Of a stretch of DNA of 64,000 nucleotides, positions 27,578-35,287 are shown piece by piece. The stretch is from Microbacterium sp. EYE_78. GTDB taxonomy: Bacteria > Actinomycetota > Actinomycetes > Actinomycetales > Microbacteriaceae. Made by a program: the position numbers and the translations under genes. The stretch covers positions 62,001 to 126,000 of the forward strand of contig NZ_JAHXMY010000001.1 in the NCBI RefSeq assembly GCF_023149035.1, in the 5' to 3' direction. Each line of letters starts with the position of its first letter. Position 1 is the first letter of the stretch. Below the pieces are notes generated by a model. It saw only the letters and a program-made list of their open reading frames with translations. It was not told where the DNA came from and did not search any database.

Positions 27578-28515
27578 CCGGCGACGAAGGATGCCGAGGC
27601 CGCGTCCAGCGCGGCGACCTGCTCGTCGGTGAGATCGATCGTCGCTCCCGCGATGAGCGCCTCGACCTGGTCGACCCGCGACGCGGAGGCGATCGGCACG
27701 GTGCCCTTGGCGCGCAGCCACGCGAGGGCGGCGGAGGCGACGGCGACGTCGTGGGCGGCCGCGACATCATCGAGCGCGGCGAGGACACCGAGGCCCGCCG
27801 GCGTCGCGAAGGCGGCCGCAGACCCTGCCCGCGGCGAGGACTGACCGGCGGCGTCGGCGCTGCGGTACTTGCCTGTGAGGAAGCCGCTCGCGAGCGCGGA
27901 GTACGGCACGACGGCGAGGCCCAGGTCGCGCGCGGCGGGCAGGATGTCCCGCTCGATGGACCGGTCCACCAGGTTGTACCGGGGCTGCGTGGCGATCGGC
28001 ACGGCCGAGCCCTGTTCTCGCGCGATGGCGACCCACTCCCGGGTGCGCTCCACGGAGAAGTTGGACACGGCGGCGTGACGGACGACGCCGCGGGAGATCA
28101 GCTCGCCGAAGGCGGCGACGGTCTCTTCGAGCGGCGTGGCGGGGTCCTCCTCGTGGGCGTACAGCACGTCGATGGTCTGCACACCGAGGCGGGCGAGGGA
28201 TGCCTCGGCCGCCGCACGCACGTTCGCCGCCGAGAGGCCGGGGAAACCGGGGTGCTTGGCGAGCTTGGTGGCGACCACGACGCCGCTCGGCCGCCGCGAC
28301 CGCAGCCACTCGCCGATGATCGTCTCGCTCTCGCCGCCGGCATTGCCCGGAGCCCACGCGCTGTAGACGTCGGCCGTGTCGATGAGGTCGCCGCCGGCGG
28401 CGACGAAGGCGTCGAGGAGGGCGAAGGACGTGTTCCGGTCCGCCGTCCAGCCGAAGACGTTGCCGCCGAAGGCCAGTGGGAAGACGTCGAGGTCGGTCGC
28501 GCCGAAAGCAGTCAT
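27574..28515 (-). CDS. Aldo/keto reductase
   Basis: The 313-residue NADPH-dependent oxidoreductase has the family's TIM-barrel landmarks. These are LIDTADVYSAWAPGN (catalytic Asp and Tyr), VVATKLAKHPGF (catalytic Lys), DVLYAHEEDPATPLEE (His), and a C-terminal cofactor loop (VPIASASRVDQVEAL). It resembles members acting on aldehydes or sugars; the substrate is unknown. It lies immediately downstream of the HxlR regulator on the same strand. Confidence 0.92.
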   Translation of the reverse strand: MTAFGATDLDVFPLAFGGNVFGWTADRNTSFALLDAFVAAGGDLIDTADVYSAWAPGNAGGESETIIGEWLRSRRPSGVVVATKLAKHPGFPGLSAANVRAAAEASLARLGVQTIDVLYAHEEDPATPLEETVAAFGELISRGVVRHAAVSNFSVERTREWVAIAREQGSAVPIATQPRYNLVDRSIERDILPAARDLGLAVVPYSALASGFLTGKYRSADAAGQSSPRAGSAAAFATPAGLGVLAALDDVAAAHDVAVASAALAWLRAKGTVPIASASRVDQVEALIAGATIDLTDEQVAALDAASASFVAG

Positions 28516-28531
28516 GCGTCCGATCCTCCCA

Positions 28532-28894
28532 TCAGTGCGCGACGATCTCCTCGGCGTTCGCCTGGATCCAGACCATGAGCGGCATCATGCGCTCCATGAG
28601 CTCCTCGCCCATCGGGGTCAAGGAGTACTCCACGCGCGGCGGCACCTCGGGGTACGACGTGCGCGCGACGAGGCCGTCCTTCGCGAGCGTGCGCAGGGTC
28701 GAAGCCAGCATCTTCTCGCTGATGCCGTCGACACTGCGCCGCAGCTCTCCCCAGCGGCTCGTGCCGTCCGTGAGGGCGAGCAGGACGAGCACACCCCACT
28801 TGCTCATGATGTGATCGAGCACGGTTCGCGTGGGGCAGCCATCCTGGAAGACGCCCGGCGCCTCGGCACGCAGATTGCTGAAACTGACGACCAT
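28532..28894 (-). CDS. HxlR family redox-type transcriptional regulator
   Basis: The 120-residue protein is a winged-helix HxlR regulator. CPTRTVLDHIMSKWGVLVLLAL carries the conserved single Cys near residue 20. ISEKMLASTLRTLAKDGLV is the recognition helix, followed by the wing RTSYPEVPPRVEYSLT. Relatives with this Cys (HypR, QorR) sense quinones, aldehydes or thiol stress. It is divergent from a QorB-like quinone oxidoreductase gene, as in Corynebacterium qorR/qor2, which suggests it represses that gene and itself. Confidence 0.9.
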   Translation of the reverse strand: MVVSFSNLRAEAPGVFQDGCPTRTVLDHIMSKWGVLVLLALTDGTSRWGELRRSVDGISEKMLASTLRTLAKDGLVARTSYPEVPPRVEYSLTPMGEELMERMMPLMVWIQANAEEIVAH

Positions 28895-28904
28895 GTCGAT
28901 AGCT

Positions 28905-28920
28905 TACCTGAAAGTGGGTA
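28905..28920. promoter_or_regulatory. Candidate HxlR operator
   Basis: The inverted repeat TACC-N8-GGTA lies between the divergent HxlR and QorB-like genes, eleven bases before the HxlR start. This is the position and form expected for an autorepressor site. No footprint evidence exists here. Confidence 0.5.
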
Positions 28921-29002
28921 CCCGAGGTTCGGAATGTTTCGTGACTTCCCGGGGGTTCTCTCCCTTCGACGCACCCCTCGCGTCCAGTGAAAGGACAGAC
29001 CC

Positions 29003-29875
29003 ATGACCATCCTCGTCACCGCCGCCGGCGGCGCCCTCGGCCACCTCATCGTCGACGCCCTCATCGCGCGCGGCGCCCTCGCCGGCGACATCGTCGCCGG
29101 GGCGCGCACCGTCTCGAAGGCCGCGGACCTCGCTGAGAAGGGCGTGCGCGTCGTGCCCCTCGACTACGGCGTGCCGGAGTCCATCGACGCCGCCCTCGAG
29201 GGCGTCGACTCCGTCGTGCTCGTCTCGGGCTCCGAGCCCGGCGTCCGCGTCGCCGGTCACCGCAACGTCATCGACGCCGCCGTCCGCGCGGGGGTCGAGC
29301 TGATCGCCTACACGAGCATCGCCCACGCCGATTCGATCGAGCTCCCGCTGGGTCCCGACCACAAGGCGACCGAGGAGGCCATCCTCGCCAGCGGCCTGCC
29401 CTTCGTCCTCCTCCGCAACAACTGGTACATCGAGAACTACCTCGGCGACCTCGCGCAGGCGGCGCACACCGGCATCCTCACCTCGTCCGTGGGCGACGCG
29501 ACGGTCGCCGCAGCCGCGCGCATCGACTACGCCGAGGCCGCCGCCGTCGTGCTGCTCGAAGAGGGCCACGCCGGGCGCACCTACGAGCTCGCCGGACCCG
29601 CCGTGGGCTACGCCGACATCGCAGCCGCGATGGGCGAGGTCCTCGGCCGCGAGGTCGCCTACGTCGCCGTCTCCTCGGAGGACCTCGCCGCAGGCCTGGC
29701 CGCCGCGGGACTCGACGAGGGCACGGCGGGATTCGTCGTCGCACTGAACGAGGGCATCGCCGGGGGCGAGCTGTCGGACGCCGACGCGACCCTCGCGCAG
29801 CTCATCGGCCGCCAGACCACCTCGTGGGTCGACGCCTTCCGCGTCGCCCAGGCGAGCACGGTCGCCGCGCACTGA
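29003..29875 (+). CDS. NmrA-like NAD(P)H:quinone oxidoreductase (QorB type)
   Basis: The 290-residue protein is an atypical short-chain dehydrogenase. The Rossmann loop TAAGGALGHLIVDAL starts at residue 6. The segment LLRNNWYIENYLGDL, near residue 135, is the hallmark of QorB/QOR2 quinone reductases. It should reduce quinones with NADPH and protect against electrophile or quinone stress. The ATG at 29003 has AAAGGA upstream. It is divergent from the HxlR regulator and ends in a perfect terminator. Confidence 0.9.
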   Translation: MTILVTAAGGALGHLIVDALIARGALAGDIVAGARTVSKAADLAEKGVRVVPLDYGVPESIDAALEGVDSVVLVSGSEPGVRVAGHRNVIDAAVRAGVELIAYTSIAHADSIELPLGPDHKATEEAILASGLPFVLLRNNWYIENYLGDLAQAAHTGILTSSVGDATVAAAARIDYAEAAAVVLLEEGHAGRTYELAGPAVGYADIAAAMGEVLGREVAYVAVSSEDLAAGLAAAGLDEGTAGFVVALNEGIAGGELSDADATLAQLIGRQTTSWVDAFRVAQASTVAAH

Positions 29876-29887
29876 GCGTTCTCATAC

Positions 29888-29923
29888 CCCGCGGCATCCA
29901 TTCAGCGGAATGGATGCCGCGGG
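29888..29923 (+). terminator. Intrinsic terminator containing inverted GGATGCC words
   Basis: CCCGCGGCATCCATTC and GAATGGATGCCGCGGG form a perfect 16-pair stem with a four-base loop, 12 bases past the QorB-like gene. Both arms hold the word GGATGCC or its complement, discussed in the findings. Confidence 0.85.
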
Positions 29924-29941
29924 CGTAACGTTCGATCCATC

Positions 29942-30979
29942 ATGGAACGCTTCGGAACCCTCTCCTTCGGGCACTACGGACCGCTCGGCGGCGGTCGCGA
30001 GCTGACCGCCGGCGACTCGATGCTGCAGGCGATCGACCTCGCCCAGGGCATGGACGAGCTCGGCGTCGACGGCGTCTACGTCCGCGTGCATCACTTCGCG
30101 CGCCAGCAGGCCGCCCCGATGCCGCTGCTGGCGGCGATGGCGGCGCGCACCTCGCGCATCGAGGTCGGCACGGGCGTGATCGACATGCGCTACGAGAACC
30201 CGCTCGCCCTCGCAGAAGAGGCCGCTGCGGTCGACCTCATCAGCGGCGGCAGACTCGCCCTCGGCGTCAGCCGCGGGTCACCCGAGAGCGTCGTCCGCGG
30301 CTACGAGGCGTTCGGCTACACCGGCTCGAAGGACCCGCGCGGCGCCGATCTCGCCCGCGAGCACTTCGACCTCTTCCTCCGCGCCATCGACGGCGAGGGC
30401 CTGGCCGAGCGCGACCCGAACAGCCCGTTCGGCGGCGGGCACGGCCTGCAGCGCATCGAGCCGCACTCTGCCGGCCTGCGCTCGCGCGTCTGGTGGGGCG
30501 CCGGCAACCGCGACTCGGCGGAGTGGGCGGGACGGATGGGCGTCAACCTGATGTCCTCCACGCTCCTCACCTCCGCCGACGGCCGACCGTTCGACATCCT
30601 CCAGGCCGAGCAGATCGACGCGTTCCGCACCTCGTGGCGCGAGGCCGGTCACGCCGGGACGCCCCGGGTCTCGGTCAGCCGCAGCATCTTCCCCATCACG
30701 ACGGCCGAGGACGCCATGTACTTCGGCGGGCGCTCGGACGGCGACCAGATCGGCGTCATCGACGGCATGCGCTCCACGTTCGGCAAGACCTATGCCGGCA
30801 CACCCGATGAGCTCGTCGAGCAGCTGCAGCACGATGCGGCCGTGCGGGAGGCCGACACCCTGATGCTGACGATCCCGAGCCAGCTGGGCGTCGCATTCAA
30901 CCTCCGCCTCGTCGAGTCGTTCGCGACGCACGTCGCGCCCGCGCTCGGGTGGCGCTCCCCCGCGGCGACGCATGCGTGA
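29942..30979 (+). CDS. LLM class flavin-dependent oxidoreductase
   Basis: The 345-residue protein belongs to the bacterial luciferase-like family, which uses FMNH2 or F420 in a TIM-barrel. Typical segments are LGVDGVYVRVHHFARQ, RIEVGTGVIDMRYENP, AEEAAAVDLISGGRLALGVSRGSPE and SRVWWGAGNRD. The substrate is unknown. The ATG at 29942 lies 19 bases past the terminator, so it has its own promoter or relies on read-through. Its stop codon is inside the first unit of a tandem repeat. Confidence 0.9.
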   Translation: MERFGTLSFGHYGPLGGGRELTAGDSMLQAIDLAQGMDELGVDGVYVRVHHFARQQAAPMPLLAAMAARTSRIEVGTGVIDMRYENPLALAEEAAAVDLISGGRLALGVSRGSPESVVRGYEAFGYTGSKDPRGADLAREHFDLFLRAIDGEGLAERDPNSPFGGGHGLQRIEPHSAGLRSRVWWGAGNRDSAEWAGRMGVNLMSSTLLTSADGRPFDILQAEQIDAFRTSWREAGHAGTPRVSVSRSIFPITTAEDAMYFGGRSDGDQIGVIDGMRSTFGKTYAGTPDELVEQLQHDAAVREADTLMLTIPSQLGVAFNLRLVESFATHVAPALGWRSPAATHA

Positions 30980-31068
30980 GCACTGCGGCGACGCCCGCCT
31001 GAGTACTGCGGCGACGCCCGCCTGAGCCCTGCGGCGACGCCCGCCTGAGCCCTGCGGCGACGCCCGCC
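30977..31068. repeat. Four tandem copies of a 23-bp unit
   Basis: The units start at 30977, 31000, 31023 and 31046 and begin TGAG, then two variable bases, then CTGCGGCGACG. Only the two bases after TGAG (CA, TA, CC, CC) differ. A partial fifth copy starts at 31069. The first unit includes the stop codon of the LLM gene. A 57-base hairpin follows directly. Confidence 0.95.
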
Positions 31069-31077
31069 TGAGTACGG

Positions 31078-31134
31078 CGAGGTCCCATTCCGGCCGGGTA
31101 TCGGCGCCCCGTTCCCGGCCGGAGTGGGACCTCG
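31078..31134. terminator. Long perfect-stem hairpin between convergent genes
   Basis: Arms 31078-31098 and 31114-31134 pair over 21 bases with a single T/G mismatch (wobble in RNA). The loop is 15 bases. It sits between the LLM gene (plus) and the broken siderophore-interacting gene (minus), so a bidirectional terminator is likely. It is unusually long and GC-rich for that role. Confidence 0.65.
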
Positions 31135-31161
31135 GCGCTCGCGGACAGGCGAGCCGCACGG

Positions 31162-31821
31162 TCAGCCGACGAGCGGGCCGCCCTCGCGCCAGTAGCCGAG
31201 GAAGGCGACGCGGTCCTTCGGGATGCCGTGGGCACCGACCAGCAGACGGCGCAGCCTCGTGACGGTCGCCGTCTCGCCCGCGAGCCAGACGTAGACCTCC
31301 TCCGGCGGCGCGTCCCGGGCGGCGCGGGCCCACGAGCGCACCGCCTCGTCGAGCGTCCCCGGCTCCTCGCGCTCCACCTGCCGCACCCGGTGCGGCGGCG
31401 CGACGGCGCCCGACAGGAGGTCGTCCGCGGGGTGCGCGGCATCCAGCAGCACTCGGCGACCGCGCCAGCGGGGAGCGACGCGACGATGTTGCGGGCCGCC
31501 GGGTAGGCCGTCTCGTCGGCGACGAGCAGGACGCGACGCGCGGATCCGGGATGCCAGTGGATGCCGTATCCGGTCCACCCCATGCGCCGGTCGGGCCCGG
31601 TGACCACGACGCGGTCGCCGGGACGAGCGGACGCCGCCCAGGCCGAGGCCGGTCCCGCTGGCGTGTGGAGGTACACGTCGACGTCGATCTCACCGGCCTC
31701 CGGTCTCACGGCCGCCGGCGTGTAGGTGCGCAGGACGTTCCCGACGGGCACCTCCGCCGGCGCGATGACGATCCGCCCGACCAACCCAACCACACCCACC
31801 CTCCCCGCCACGGTTGACCAG
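31162..31821 (-). pseudogene. Siderophore-interacting protein (FAD/NAD-binding), truncated and frameshifted
   Basis: Family members reduce ferric siderophores in the cytosol. The upstream part reads VLRTYTPAAVRPEAGEIDVD and VLLVADETAYPAARNIV, the FAD- and NAD-binding blocks. The downstream part (LLDAAHPADDLLSG, VYVWLAGETATVTRLRRLL, VAFLGYWREGG) lies in another frame. The frames would join if one base were restored near 31451-31453, giving AEVLLDAAHP. In addition, about 60-70 residues usual at the N-terminus are not found before 31821. Both defects point to a dead gene, though the single-base shift alone could be a sequencing error. The neighbouring RibD-like gene begins where the missing part should lie. 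Confidence 0.8.
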
Positions 31822-31878
31822 GATCCGGGCGGGCGACAGACTCGACACCACCCGCCGTCCCGCCTCCTGGAGCGCTGC

Positions 31879-32529
31879 ATGACACGCATCCGCGTCGACC
31901 TCAACATCTCCCTCGACGGGTTCGCCACGACCACCGACCAGACCTCCGAGAACCCGTTCGGAGACGACTGGGGCCGACTCGTCGCCGACTACACCGCGAC
32001 GCGCACGTTCCGCTCTCGCGTGCTGCACGACACCTCCGGCGAGGGCACCACGGGTGTCGACGACCGATACGCCACGCGCTACTTCGATCGACTGGGCGCC
32101 GAGATCATGGGCGCCGGCATGTTCGGCCTGCACCTGCACGGCGACGATCCGGACTGGCAGGGATGGTGGGGCGACGAGCCGCCGTTCGGCTTCCCCGTGT
32201 TCGTGCTGACGCACGCACCGCGTCCGTCCATCGAGATGACGAACGGCACGGTGTTCCACTTCCTGAACGCGACGCCCCGCGATGCGCTGGAGCGCGCCGT
32301 CGCCGCCGCAGGTGGAGCCGACGTGCGGATCGGCGGAGGCGGGGAGACCGTCCGCTCGTTCCTCCGCGAGGGGCTCGTCGACGACCTGCACGTGGCGATC
32401 GTGCCCATCCTCCTGGGCCGCGGCATCCGACTCTGGGACGACCTGCGGGGACTCGAACAGGGCTACCGGGTCACGTCGGAAGCCGCCGACAGCGGTGTCG
32501 TGCACATGACGTTCACGCGGGAGGCGTGA
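31879..32529 (+). CDS. Dihydrofolate reductase / RibD C-terminal domain family protein
   Basis: The 216-residue protein has the RibD_C fold. IRVDLNISLDGF opens it, FPVFVLTHAPRP and DVRIGGGGETVRSFLREGLVDDL follow, then LHVAIVPILLGRGIRLW. Family members are NADPH-dependent reductases of unknown substrates. This is neither the folate-pathway FolA nor a full RibD. The ATG at 31879 has GGAG seven bases upstream. Its stop abuts the stop of the convergent DUF427 gene. Confidence 0.87.
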   Translation: MTRIRVDLNISLDGFATTTDQTSENPFGDDWGRLVADYTATRTFRSRVLHDTSGEGTTGVDDRYATRYFDRLGAEIMGAGMFGLHLHGDDPDWQGWWGDEPPFGFPVFVLTHAPRPSIEMTNGTVFHFLNATPRDALERAVAAAGGADVRIGGGGETVRSFLREGLVDDLHVAIVPILLGRGIRLWDDLRGLEQGYRVTSEAADSGVVHMTFTREA

Positions 32530-33027
32530 TCACCACCCCATCGACCCCGGTGCACCCTTGAAGGGCCCGACGACGTCGGAGGTGATCCAGCCGCCGTAGA
32601 ACCGTCCAGGCTGCGGGACCACGGTCTCATCCCCCACGGTGCACCGATCCATCTGCTGCGCGTAGACCGCGACCGTGTCGACGAGCGCCTCGTACCCGGG
32701 GCTCGGGTCGGGGTAGTTCCAGGCCGCACCGGCTCGGGCCTGGCCGCCGCCGTGGACGTCGAGGTATCGGGCCTGCCCCTTGTACTCGCAGAACGAGCTC
32801 CCCTCGGCGGGGGTCAGCGCACCCGGCACGAAGTCGGCGATCGGCAGGTAGTAGACGGGAGGATGACTCGTCTCGAGCACCCGCAGGGCGCGATCGGTCG
32901 TCACGATCCGTTCGCCGCCGAGCGTGATGGTCACGGTCCTTCGAACGGACTCGACCCGGGGCGGGCGCGGGTAGTCCCAGACGCTCTCCTGACCGGGACG
33001 GATGGGATCGGGGGTGGGATGCCGCAT
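32530..33027 (-). CDS. DUF427 domain protein
   Basis: The 165-residue protein has the DUF427 pattern: VRVTITLGGERIV-like strand (here RRTVTITLGGERIV), TSHPPVYYLPIADF, SFCEYKGQARYLDV and WNYPDPSPGYEAL. The fold is small and all-beta, with no known enzyme activity. It is convergent with the RibD-like gene and divergent from the Cys-rich regulator at 33100. Confidence 0.88.
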   Translation of the reverse strand: MRHPTPDPIRPGQESVWDYPRPPRVESVRRTVTITLGGERIVTTDRALRVLETSHPPVYYLPIADFVPGALTPAEGSSFCEYKGQARYLDVHGGGQARAGAAWNYPDPSPGYEALVDTVAVYAQQMDRCTVGDETVVPQPGRFYGGWITSDVVGPFKGAPGSMGW

Positions 33028-33099
33028 GCCCCCAGATTATGGGCGGAATCCCACCTGTCGGGCCGCCGGGGTCACCTCCGGTCCTGGGATGATGGTTCC

Positions 33100-33723
33100 A
33101 TGACGTCACGGCGTCCCACTGCCTACAACGCGATCTCCACCGCCTCCCGCGTGGAGATCCTCCACCTGTTGCAGACGACGCCGCATCAGACCGTGGGAGA
33201 GCTGGTGCAGGCCACTGCCCTCCACCCGAACACGGTGCGCGAGCACCTCCAGCGCCTCGTCGAGCGGGGCTTCGTCGCGACCGAGACCGAGAAGCGGACC
33301 GTCAGGGGACGCCCCCGGGTCCTCTACCGGGCGGTCGACGGCGTTCGGGTGTCGAGCCCCGAGCATCGCCGCAAGGTGCAGGCGGCCGTCGAGCGGGGCG
33401 ACCTCATGCGCCGGGTCATGCCCGAGACCGCGGGTGCGCTGACCGGCCAGGAGCAGCACCAGCTCGACGCCCTCGTCGAGCAGCTGCTCGACGGCGGTTT
33501 CGACCCCGTGATCGACGAGGACGACCTCACCATCGACCTCACCCCATGCGCGCACGCCGCCGATCAGGCCGAGACCCGCGAGACCCTCTGCGACGTCCAC
33601 CTGAGCCTCATGCAGGGGGCGCTCAGCGAGGCCGGCGGTCCGCTCGCCGTCGACGGCATGCGGTCGACGTGCGACCCGCAGCAGTGCGTCATCACGCTGC
33701 TCCGTCGGCGTCCCGACGCCTGA
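33100..33723 (+). CDS. SufR-like (COG2345) winged-helix regulator with Cys-rich C-terminus
   Basis: The 207-residue protein has an ArsR/MarR-like winged helix (ASRVEILHLLQTTPHQTVGELV then ALHPNTVREHLQRLVERGF) with wing RTVRGRPRVLYRA. The C-terminal half ends with CAHAADQAETRETLC, VHLSLMQGALSEAGG and CDPQQCVITLL. The four Cys and one or two His match the COG2345/SufR layout, which in SufR holds an iron-sulfur cluster. It lies 127 bases upstream of cydA on the same strand, so it probably senses oxygen or redox state and controls cydABDC. ATG at 33100; two in-frame-independent ATGs just upstream make the exact start slightly uncertain. Confidence 0.85.
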   Translation: MTSRRPTAYNAISTASRVEILHLLQTTPHQTVGELVQATALHPNTVREHLQRLVERGFVATETEKRTVRGRPRVLYRAVDGVRVSSPEHRRKVQAAVERGDLMRRVMPETAGALTGQEQHQLDALVEQLLDGGFDPVIDEDDLTIDLTPCAHAADQAETRETLCDVHLSLMQGALSEAGGPLAVDGMRSTCDPQQCVITLLRRRPDA

Positions 33724-33763
33724 ATCGCCCTCCTCCGGAACCGTCGCTGACCGGGAGTTCTCA

Positions 33764-33802
33764 GGGCCCGCCATTTTGCACGGCCCATCGCACAGCGGGC
33801 CC
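33764..33802. promoter_or_regulatory. Inverted repeat in the cydA leader
   Basis: GGGCCCGC (33764-33771) and GCGGGCCC (33795-33802) are a perfect inverted repeat spaced by 23 bases, 48 bases before the cydA start. It could be a terminator or attenuator between the regulator and cydA, or a regulator site. The sequence does not decide. Confidence 0.5.
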
Positions 33803-33850
33803 GATCGCCGCGTCGTACCGTGAGTCCACACCCGTGGAAGGACCAAGCCC

Positions 33851-35278
33851 GTGGACGTTCTGGACCCGCTCATCCTGGCGCGCTGGCAGTTCGGACTGAC
33901 GACGCTCTATCACTACCTGTTCGTGCCGCTCACCCTCGGCATGGCGCTGACCGTCGCCGTCTTCCAAACGGTCTGGCACCGCACCGGCGACGTGAAGTGG
34001 CTGCACCTGACCCGGCTCTTCGGCAAGATCTTCCTCATCAACTTCGCGATGGGCGTGGTCACCGGCATCGTGCAGGAGTTCCAGTTCGGCATGAACTGGT
34101 CGTCGTACTCCCGCTTCGTCGGCGACGTCTTCGGCGCGCCGCTGGCCTTCGAGGGCCTCATGGCATTCTTCTTCGAGGCAACGTTCATCGGCCTGTGGAT
34201 CTTCGGCTGGGACAAGCTGCCGCGCCGCATCCACCTGCTGACCATCTGGGCGACCGCGTTCGGCTCCATCCTGTCGGCGTACTTCATCCTCACCGCCAAC
34301 GCGTTCATGCAGAACCCGGTCGGCTACACGCTGAACCCCGAGACCGGGCGCGCTGAACTGACCGATTTCTTCGCGCTGCTGACGAACCCGGTGGCCCTCG
34401 CGGCCTTCCCGCACACGATCTTCTCGGCGTTCATGTTCGCGGCAGCCGTGATCATCGCCGTCGCCGCCTTCCACCTGCGCCGCGGTCAGCACGTCGAGAC
34501 GATGCGTCCGGCGCTCCGGTACGGCATGTGGTTCATGCTCATCTCCTTCGCCGGCACCGCGATCAGCGGCGACCAGCTGGGCCTCGTGATGGTGCAGACC
34601 CAGCCGATGAAGATGGCCGCGGCCGAAGCACTCTGGGAGAACGCGTGCGGTGCCGACGCATCCTTCTCGATCTTCTCCATCGGCACCCCCGACGGGTCGG
34701 CCGAGGTGTGGTCGCTGCGCGTGCCGTACCTGCTGTCGTTCCTGTCCACCCACACGCTCGACGGATGCGTGGAGGGACTCAACGACCTGCAGGCCCAGTA
34801 CACCGAGCAGTTCGGCGCCGGCGTCGACTACAGGCCCGAGATCTGGGTCACGTACTGGTCGTTCCGCTGGATGATGGGCTTCGGCGGCATCGCGACGCTC
34901 ATCTCGGTCGTGGGGCTCTGGGTCACCCGCGCGAAGGCGACCCGCCCGGTCGCGGACTGGATGTGGCGCATCGCCATCTGGTCGGCTCCGCTCCCCCTCC
35001 TCGGCAGCCTCGTCGGGTGGATCTTCACGGAGATGGGCCGCCAGCCGTGGATCGTGTTCAGCCTCATGCTCACCGAGGACGGGGTCTCACCGAGCGTGCC
35101 CGGGTGGACGGTGCTCATCTCGCTCACGGCGTTCACGCTCATCTACGCCTCGCTCGCCGTGGTCGAGTGCCGCCTCATCCTGAAGGCGGCGCAGCAGGGC
35201 CCGGACCCCCTGCCCGGCCCAGACGACCCGGATCCGCGCGACCTGCCGATCGACCAGACCCCGTCCACGGTCTACTAG
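33851..35278 (+). CDS. cydA: Cytochrome bd ubiquinol/menaquinol oxidase subunit I
   Basis: CydA carries hemes b558, b595 and d and oxidises quinol while reducing oxygen to water with very high affinity. The 475-residue membrane protein begins with the family pattern ARWQFGLTTLYHYLFVPLTLG. His21 corresponds to the b595/d ligand of E. coli, and the second axial His lies in AFPHTIFSAF. EGLMAFFFEATFIG carries the two conserved Glu of the proton channel, and FTEMGRQPWIV is invariant. The Q loop is short. The GTG at 33851 has GGAAGGA upstream. First gene of cydABDC. Confidence 0.97.
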   Translation: MDVLDPLILARWQFGLTTLYHYLFVPLTLGMALTVAVFQTVWHRTGDVKWLHLTRLFGKIFLINFAMGVVTGIVQEFQFGMNWSSYSRFVGDVFGAPLAFEGLMAFFFEATFIGLWIFGWDKLPRRIHLLTIWATAFGSILSAYFILTANAFMQNPVGYTLNPETGRAELTDFFALLTNPVALAAFPHTIFSAFMFAAAVIIAVAAFHLRRGQHVETMRPALRYGMWFMLISFAGTAISGDQLGLVMVQTQPMKMAAAEALWENACGADASFSIFSIGTPDGSAEVWSLRVPYLLSFLSTHTLDGCVEGLNDLQAQYTEQFGAGVDYRPEIWVTYWSFRWMMGFGGIATLISVVGLWVTRAKATRPVADWMWRIAIWSAPLPLLGSLVGWIFTEMGRQPWIVFSLMLTEDGVSPSVPGWTVLISLTAFTLIYASLAVVECRLILKAAQQGPDPLPGPDDPDPRDLPIDQTPSTVY

Positions 35279-35287
35279 GAGCACGCC

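Noticed and set aside
30977..31068. Possible CRISPR array
   Set aside because: The units follow each other without spacers, so it is a simple tandem repeat.
33764..33802. Full Rho-independent terminator before cydA
   Set aside because: The inverted repeat has a 23-base loop and no T-run. I keep it only as a possible regulatory repeat.
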